Below are positions 57,981 through 64,000 of a DNA stretch of 64,000 nt, piece by piece (the stretch's first letter is position 1; every line of letters starts with the position of its first letter). This stretch comes from Puccinia triticina. Lineage: Eukaryota > Basidiomycota > Pucciniomycetes > Pucciniales > Pucciniaceae. The stretch is from positions 2,728,001 through 2,792,000 of the forward strand of contig NC_070565.1 in NCBI RefSeq assembly GCF_026914185.1, in the 5' to 3' direction. The translations under genes and the position numbers were made by a program. The notes beneath the pieces are model-generated. The model was not told the DNA's origin, ran no database searches, and saw only the letters and a program-made list of their open reading frames with translations.

Positions 57981-58778
57981 ACTTCAATTTCGAATGAGAT
58001 ATTGTTTCCTGGGGCAAAGACCGATGCCCATGACTATGTTTGATGCGCTTTCTTGAGCTTACATACACCACGGGCGCATTATTTTCAAAGTTTGTCGTCA
58101 AACTGCCCCACAAAAAAGTTGGATGTCAGCTCGCCGCAGATCCGGCAATAGACCGTGCCATGTAGGCAAGACAGCTAATCACCATCCTCCGACAGCTCAG
58201 GAACAGCCCTCCTGAAGAAGACGGCCAAGCCCCGTCTGACACAAGCTGCCGTAAAAGAGGCGGCGGATTCACAACATTGCGGCGTTGTCGCGAGATAGTG
58301 CCACCCAACAACCTCTATGCTTCCATTGGCGAGACTACGGCCAAACCACGACTATGCTCCTCGCCACGGGAATCACAGGGTCCAGGCAGCACTACCCACA
58401 TACCATTAGCACGACCTGCTCAAATGAAGAGCACCTGAAGGTTTTTTTCATGTGTCTTAGCACACCCAAAAAGAAATTAGAGCTCTATACATGCCGCTAA
58501 ACTCTCAGACGTGAACCGTCCCATCGTCCTTTGGATTAATATGCTTTCTGCAAACAGCTCATTGACAGCCGGAGCAGCGTTTTTGTACCTCTTGGGATAT
58601 CTTGGGTCCTGGAACCACCCGCCACATATAAGATGTTGAATGGCTTTGGATTCCACGCTTGCAATATTTGTTGCATCATCTGAACCACGATGCTGTCAGG
58701 ATACATAGTTGTCCTGACCCATCCACAATCTTTGAATTTCCTAAAGAGGGGAGTGATCATCACAAAGCCAACACATAA
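57981..58778. other. 3' flank of MRPS33, no gene recognised
   Basis: The motif TACACCACGGGCGCATT at about 58065 resembles the terminal motif TACACCACGGGTG found near 5504, 14062 and 14252. A matching inverted end was not found. No conserved protein is present. Confidence 0.4.
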
Positions 58779-59000
58779 GGCCCTGTTTGGCAGCGTGATT
58801 ATTACGCAATAAATAATCTTGCCATGTCCCCCTACATTGTGTAAGACACTACTTTTCTGCCTGATCTTTTTGAAGTAAACTGCCAAGCCTTATGAGGGTT
58901 TACTTTCAAAAGATTATCCTAAAAAGACATGTTTTACCATATGTAATGTAGCATGTTTCCTATTATTACGCTGCGTAATATGATGCTGCCAAACAGGGCC
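58779..59000. mobile_element. 222-bp MITE, TSD TAA (PIF/Harbinger-like)
   Basis: Ends GGCCCTGTTTGGCAGCGTGA and GCTGCCAAACAGGGCC are inverted copies. TAA flanks both sides (58776-58778 and 59001-59003). The terminal GGCCCTGTTTGG and 3-bp TAA duplication are characteristic of Tourist/PIF-Harbinger MITEs. Confidence 0.88.
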
Positions 59001-59003
59001 TAA

Positions 59004-59611
59004 GCTATATTACCAGGTGGAGGGGTTAAGGGGCAAGTGCCCTCCATCCAGCACATTCCAAGTTGAGCACCTCACTCAAAATATTACAACAGCTTTGTCT
59101 GAACAGATCTTTTACCTCCATTTCATGATCTCAATTGCACTGTTCTGCATCCTCTTGATTCCATTACCCCGTTTTCAGATTTTTGATTTTCCATCAGCAA
59201 CAGCAAACAAGATTCCAACAACCATCCAGTCAGACCATGTTGACCAATCCCCACCCCAGAAGCCTTGACCAATCTTGCCAGTTGCCCAGTGGGCCTTAGT
59301 TGGCAAGCAACTACAGGATTTTTGCACAAGGGACATGTGGGATATGCAATTGGGCACTGTGAGTGAGGCTCACTACACCATGTACACTTACTTTACCTCT
59401 GATGCTGAAGATTTTACCTCTGATGCTGAAGATTTTTTTATGAGAATGGATATTACACAATGTGTTATGGCCCAAAAGGCATTTTTTTAATGGGCTGAGT
59501 CAATGGATGACACAAATGTGCAACTGTTAAGTGTTCCAAGAATTATTTTGATAAAATACGCAATGGAAGGGGTTAAATTTGAATTTGAGTTAGATGCCCT
59601 TTTGATAGACA
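59004..59611. other. Stretch without a recognised gene
   Basis: Only short frames without motifs are present. A direct duplication of TTTACCTCTGATGCTGAAGA occurs at about 59392-59435. Confidence 0.4.
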
Positions 59612-59619
59612 TATATTTA

Positions 59620-61567
59620 GGGGCTTAACTAATTGACTCCCAAGAATTACATTCCAACTCTCAAAACACATTTTTTGGGAGTCAGAATGAACTTAATGCA
59701 GACCCTCCAAGGAGGTTGTGCTCAGCATGACCTCCGCAGGAGGGACTTGCCTGCAAGCAGTGAATGCTGTTTTTTGCCAAATTACCAAAAATTTTAGTAA
59801 TCTGCCAGTCCCCCCCTCTCCTTTTTTTGACCACATGAAAGATCTCCATGTTACAAAGAGGGCCACATTTTCAAAAAATATATTATCCAATTTCTTCAAC
59901 CTGTGATCAGAGCAGTAAATCATCCAGCTCCCTTCTTAGGGGTAGAGTTGAGTAAATCTATAAAGTGCCCTTGGATAGCCTCAAATCATTTTTCTACCTT
60001 CAAGGTTAGACAGCTGGTGACATATCCTGTTCAGTTTTCTTAGCTAATCTTGCTTTGTATGTTGACCTCATTCAACTATCAGTGAGCTTCTGAGTTTATG
60101 GTCTCTCAGGTTTCCAATGCATTCCTCAATCATTTTTGTCTGTAAAGCACCCAGAAAAGTAAGAATCTAGGGCTGAAGGAATGAAGCCATGCTTATTACC
60201 TATCATTTGATCCAACACACCATGCAGGAAACCTTTGAGGTGGAATTTTAAAAACTGATGCAAAAATAACACCTGGCATCAAGGCAGATTTTCTGTTCCT
60301 ACCACCCCAGCTTTCACCACTTATTTGTAAGTCCCTCCTGCGGCGGGCCCTTGGGGCCCCCTCAGAGGGACTTAGATAAGTTTGGAGTTGGAATGTAATT
60401 CTGCCACCTAGAATGGGATTCAAAAATGTAAATTTACCAAAAATTACAAAAAGAATAAAATACCTTCTCACTGGGGGGCCAAAAGCGCACCAAAATTTTA
60501 CATTGGGCAGAAATCCCTCTCAAGACATGGTGAACTGCAAGGCGTCAGTACACCCCAGTAATGGGCTCTGCACTGTGGGTATAATCTGGCAGATTCACTA
60601 CAAAGGAAATCCACCAAAACATTAGCCACAGTGCTCCAAAGGGTTCCAAAATTTTGACTTCAAGGATAATCAAATTCCCCCAAAAAATTACTCAAAGTTG
60701 GAGGTTGGGAAAATAATTGAAAAAAATCACACCCTACTGAAAAAAATCCTAACTGAGCCTGCCCAGACAAAAAAATCAGACTGATTAAAAAACTTTGGGA
60801 CACATTTTGGGGTGATTTGTTGGACAAGCCTGGATGAGGCCCACATGGGCCCACCCCAAGACCATTGGGCCCATTGAAAAATTAGTATTGGTTTGTAATT
60901 CCAATTATTGCTGAAGTTTCTAGACTTTTTAGGTGTGTAAACAAAAAGTTATACAGTTGGAATTCATTTTCCTACTAATTCCTCCACGCACCCCTTAAAT
61001 CTCATGTGCTGATGTCACAATATTACTAAAACTTTCAGGTATTTGATTATATGCATAATTCCCTGTTCTCACAAATTTTTATCTATGTGGTACATGTGAA
61101 AAAGAAGTTATGAAAATTTCTGGATAATCAAAATAGGGGCTTAAAAGCCCCTGCCACCTCAAAAATTTTGGTTCATGGGTTATTGCCTATCAGCTAAAAA
61201 TCTATCTAAATAGTAATTTACTTGTTGCTGTAAAATTTTGGGACCCTTTGGAGCACCGTGGCTAATGTTTTAGTGTATTTACTTTGTAGTGAAACCGCCA
61301 GATTATACCCACAGTGTAGAACCCATTACTGGGGTTTTCTGACGCCGTGCAGTTCACCATGTTCTCTTGAGAGGGGTTTCTGCCCGCTTTAAACGTTTGG
61401 TGCGCTTTGGGCGCCCCAGTGAGAAGTTATAATCTTTTTATTTTTGTAATTTTTGGTAAAATTATATTTTAGACTACAATTCTATGTGGAAGAATTACAT
61501 TCCAACTCCCAAAAAATGTTTTTTGAGAGTTGGAATACAATTCTTGGGAGTCAATTAGTTAAGCCCC
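59620..61567. mobile_element. Foldback element, GGGGCTTAACTAATTGACTC ends, 8-bp TSD
   Basis: The right end is the complement of the left over more than 40 bp. Flanks tatattta (59612-59619) and tacattta (61568-61575) match at 7 of 8 bases. The arms share the GGCGCCCCAGTGAGAAG, CCAC(A)GTGCTCC and ACTACAAAGGAAATCC blocks with the element at 51444-53997, so the two belong to one superfamily. The left arm is split: between about 59690 and 60375 lies a foreign segment ending in the palindromic GTCCCTC...GAGGGAC module. Confidence 0.82.
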
Positions 61568-61575
61568 TACATTTA

Positions 61576-62725
61576 ATACTTGATTTGACTGAAACCCACT
61601 CCAAACCAAAACCAACTTGCTAAAAATAAAATAATCCAGACACACAGTTGAAGAAAAGAAAAGTACAACAATTCATCAGCCTCTCTCTCAAATCACATTG
61701 ATTTATTTTTTAAGATTTTCTTGATATTCATTCTTTTTATCTACAAGTTTCAACTGTTCATTTGGCCTATTTTTCATGTGATCTGGTTTTGTGTATTTTT
61801 TGATAGATAGAAGACCAGCCAAGATACTAATACACAGAAGCCAAATAAATTCATATTGACCTTCCCCTCCTCTAATTTTTCTGCTGTCAGTGAAGTAGCA
61901 AATCAAAAGAACAAGTGAGTGCAGAGTGGGAACTTGATGAAAAGTGGTGGCTGAGTGAGAGAACAAGCCAAAACTTAGTGAAGAAGGAAAAATATGAAAA
62001 AGGCAAATTTGGGCCAATGAAGTAAAAAGATATGGTGTTGGTTGATCATTGATTGTATGAAAAGACACAATGCAATTTCACCAGGGCAGTACGTCAGAAC
62101 CGCCTTGTGTTGTTTGCCATTCAGTGGAATGACTGTTTGGTAGATTTCTTGCTGTTTTATTGGACTTCATCTCCCATTTGTATGCTTGTTGATTCACATA
62201 GAAAAACATTCTTCAAAAGGTAAACAAAAAACCCCCAAAAAATAAAGTGTACTTCCCATTTTGATATATATAGATACAAACATCTGGTTATATTTATGTA
62301 GGTTTGTATATCTATATCATACTATAAACCAACCTTTGGATATGCGTATGAAAACAAAATATTGTTTGGGGCTTAACCAATAAATTTGAATATCTCTTTG
62401 TGTGAATCTTTTTCCAAACTTAGGGATTTTCTTTCTGTTTGCTTTTTGGTTGCGGCTCTTGAACTACAAAGTACTTGCGATTGAGTGTTGTAGATTTGAA
62501 TATTGACAAGAATGGGCTGGTTATATGTTTATCTCTTTCTTTGAAAACAAAATAAAATGAATGGGATTTTTTGTGAAAAGTTTGTTTGCTTGGCGCAACC
62601 AATTATTTCAAGCAAGTAGATCGAAAGAGAAGGTGCGAAAAAATGCCAAGTATTTCGGAAGTTATGAAGAAGGAAACCCAATGAGAGAGGGGGGGATTAA
62701 TGCCCCTCAGCTTGGCCGAGTGAGG
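61576..62725. other. AT-rich 3' flank, no gene recognised
   Basis: No conserved frame was seen. The minus-strand frame at 61703-62068 is hydrophobic and unsupported. The part next to 62726 is likely the 3' untranslated region of the adjoining gene. Confidence 0.4.
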
Positions 62726-64000
62726 TTAGGATTCGGGCGCCATTCCAGCCGTCGCAGTGGGCGTCAAATGGCTGAGAGAGACTGAGAGGCTGGTAGCGAG
62801 AGGCGCCAAGGAAGGAGACGACTGGGTTGAGGGAGACTTCTTGGGCTTGGAGTCACCAATCGGGCCGAAGAGGCCGGCGCAGGCTGCCTTGGTGAACTCG
62901 GCCGGGAGGGCGTGACCTGGGGAGGAGGTGGACGCCAGCTCAGAGGGTGAGCCGGTGAGCTTCTGGGCACCCGGCGACTTGCTGGTCAAGGTGTTCTCGG
63001 AGCTCAGAGACCCGTTGGATCCATCTTGCCCATTGAGACTCGAGCTGCTTGCCTCTCTGGTCTTGCCCGCGTTTCTGGGAGGTCCCGCAGCAGCAGCTTT
63101 CATGCCAACGACGACTGACCATGAGCTGCGATGGAGCGACTTACGTAGCTTAGCTTGCTCGGCCGGCTCGGCTTTCGTCTTGAGGCCCGAGGGTTTCATG
63201 GCGATGGGAGAGGAAGAAGTGATTGTGGAATAGCTATAACCACGAGCTCGTTGCTGGCCAACCGATAATGTCGGACAGGGGCGAGTGACAGAGGAGGGCC
63301 TGAAAGCAGAGAAGGTAAACACTTTTGCGGAAGGGTTCAGCGCCGGCCTGGCGGATGGCCTCTGTGAACCGGGCCTCGACGGCCAGGCAGGCTCGGGGAC
63401 AACGTCAAAAATGGAGTTCAGCCCACTGTCTTCTGGTGGAGTATTACCGCCCAAGCTTTGGGTGCTTTGATGTTTCTTGAAACCCGAAGGGCTTTCCTTC
63501 GGGATTGTTTCGGTCGGCATAATTCTTTCATCTTTCTCGCGCCCGGTGAGACCAACGGTAGGGGAGTTGGATGTCTTGAGCCGCCTTGAACTCATCTTCA
63601 GACTCAGTGCTGCATCAACCATGTTATCAGATACTTTGACAAATTGAGCGGAGAGACTTGCAAATGGACATACCCTGGCAAAAATCGGCTTCCATTTCGC
63701 TCGGATCATGCGGAGATCCACCAAATGTGTAATCCTCAATTGCTTCGCCTGAGGTTTCTTGAAGCTCGTTTAATCTTTGGTGGCTCAAGTAGGCAGGGGT
63801 TCCAACGGGGGCGTAGGGTGAAGCAGGGGATGATTCGACTGAGCCATATCCTGGCATTTGAGATAGGGAGCTCGAACTACTAGTTCGAGAGAAAGTATCA
63901 TATCTTTTTTTGCCAGCTAGCAATCCGCTACAAATCAAGGGAGTTGTAGGGGCCAAAGTGTCGGGAAAGCAAAATGATGATGCATGTACAACAGGTGACG
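62726..64000 (-). CDS. Ser/Pro-rich protein of unknown function, cut by window edge
   Basis: Two exons are visible: 63674 to the right edge, and 62726-63609, joined by a 64-nt intron (donor GTATGT, acceptor GATGCAG). The frame stays open across the junction (EMEADFCQ then ALSLKMSSRRLK) and ends at 62726. A possible further intron of 48 nt lies at about 63099-63146 (donor GTAAGT after AEQAKL). It is a multiple of three, so both forms are open. The protein is low-complexity, rich in Ser, Pro and Ala, with KTSNSPTVGLTGREKDER, SGLNSIFDVVPEPAWPSRP and FTFSAFRPSS segments that look like short docking motifs. No domain was recognised. The start lies beyond the window. Confidence 0.65.

Overview
The window looks like repeat-dense nuclear DNA of a basidiomycete fungus, most probably a rust (Pucciniales). 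Conserved housekeeping genes carry many short introns (about 60-110 nt, GT-AG). Two decayed genes belong to families I associate with rust genomes: a DDE_3 transposase and a multicopy protein of unknown function. Most of the rest is non-autonomous transposons. No species can be named from the sequence alone.

Genes recognised from left to right: casein kinase 2 regulatory subunit (3146-4382, +); homoserine dehydrogenase HOM6 (12441-13795, -); the 3' part of a mitoribosomal MRPL45/Mba1-type gene (14431-15265, -); a Tc1/mariner-like DDE_3 transposase pseudogene (17143-18275, +); a broken multi-exon gene of unknown function (18850-20800, -); the E2 enzyme UBC8/UBE2H (28870-29700, +); a ten-exon tubulin cofactor E gene (54831-57175, -) divergent from the mitoribosomal small-subunit gene MRPS33/RSM27 (57400-57980, +); and a Ser/Pro-rich protein of unknown function cut by the right edge (62726-64000, -). 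They are unrelated housekeeping functions, and nothing suggests an operon or cluster. Gene islands sit between large transposon blocks.

The intergenic DNA is dominated by foldback elements whose ends and target-site duplications (TSDs) can be read directly. (1) A group with CAAY...RTTG ends and about 7-bp duplications includes a giant 8.3-kb member (36587-44865). Its core is a two-armed inverted satellite array of a ~173-bp unit: about 25 copies in one direction, then about 12 in the other, with a 7-unit (1,211-bp) higher-order repeat. (2) A group with GGGAGT... or GGGGCTTAACT... ends and 8-bp duplications (51444-53997, 59620-61567, partial copy 506-2095) includes members with an internal hairpin made of inverted 21-bp repeats. 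(3) A pair with CACCAGG...CCTGGTG ends (9914-10813, 45077-46261) is filled with CAGCTGAGCATC repeats. (4) A hAT-like element (5099-8287, 8-bp TSD) carries palindrome arrays and was itself hit by an LTR element. Three solo LTRs have exact 5-bp duplications (6462-7829, 8757-9750, 24513-24862), a fourth on the minus strand also does (46953-48440), and a fifth is probable.

The strongest candidate for something undescribed is the giant inverted-satellite foldback element, together with its link, through shared ends and duplication length, to the small foldback elements elsewhere in the window. All coordinates, splice sites and repeat boundaries were read by eye. Family assignments come from motif recognition, not database searches.
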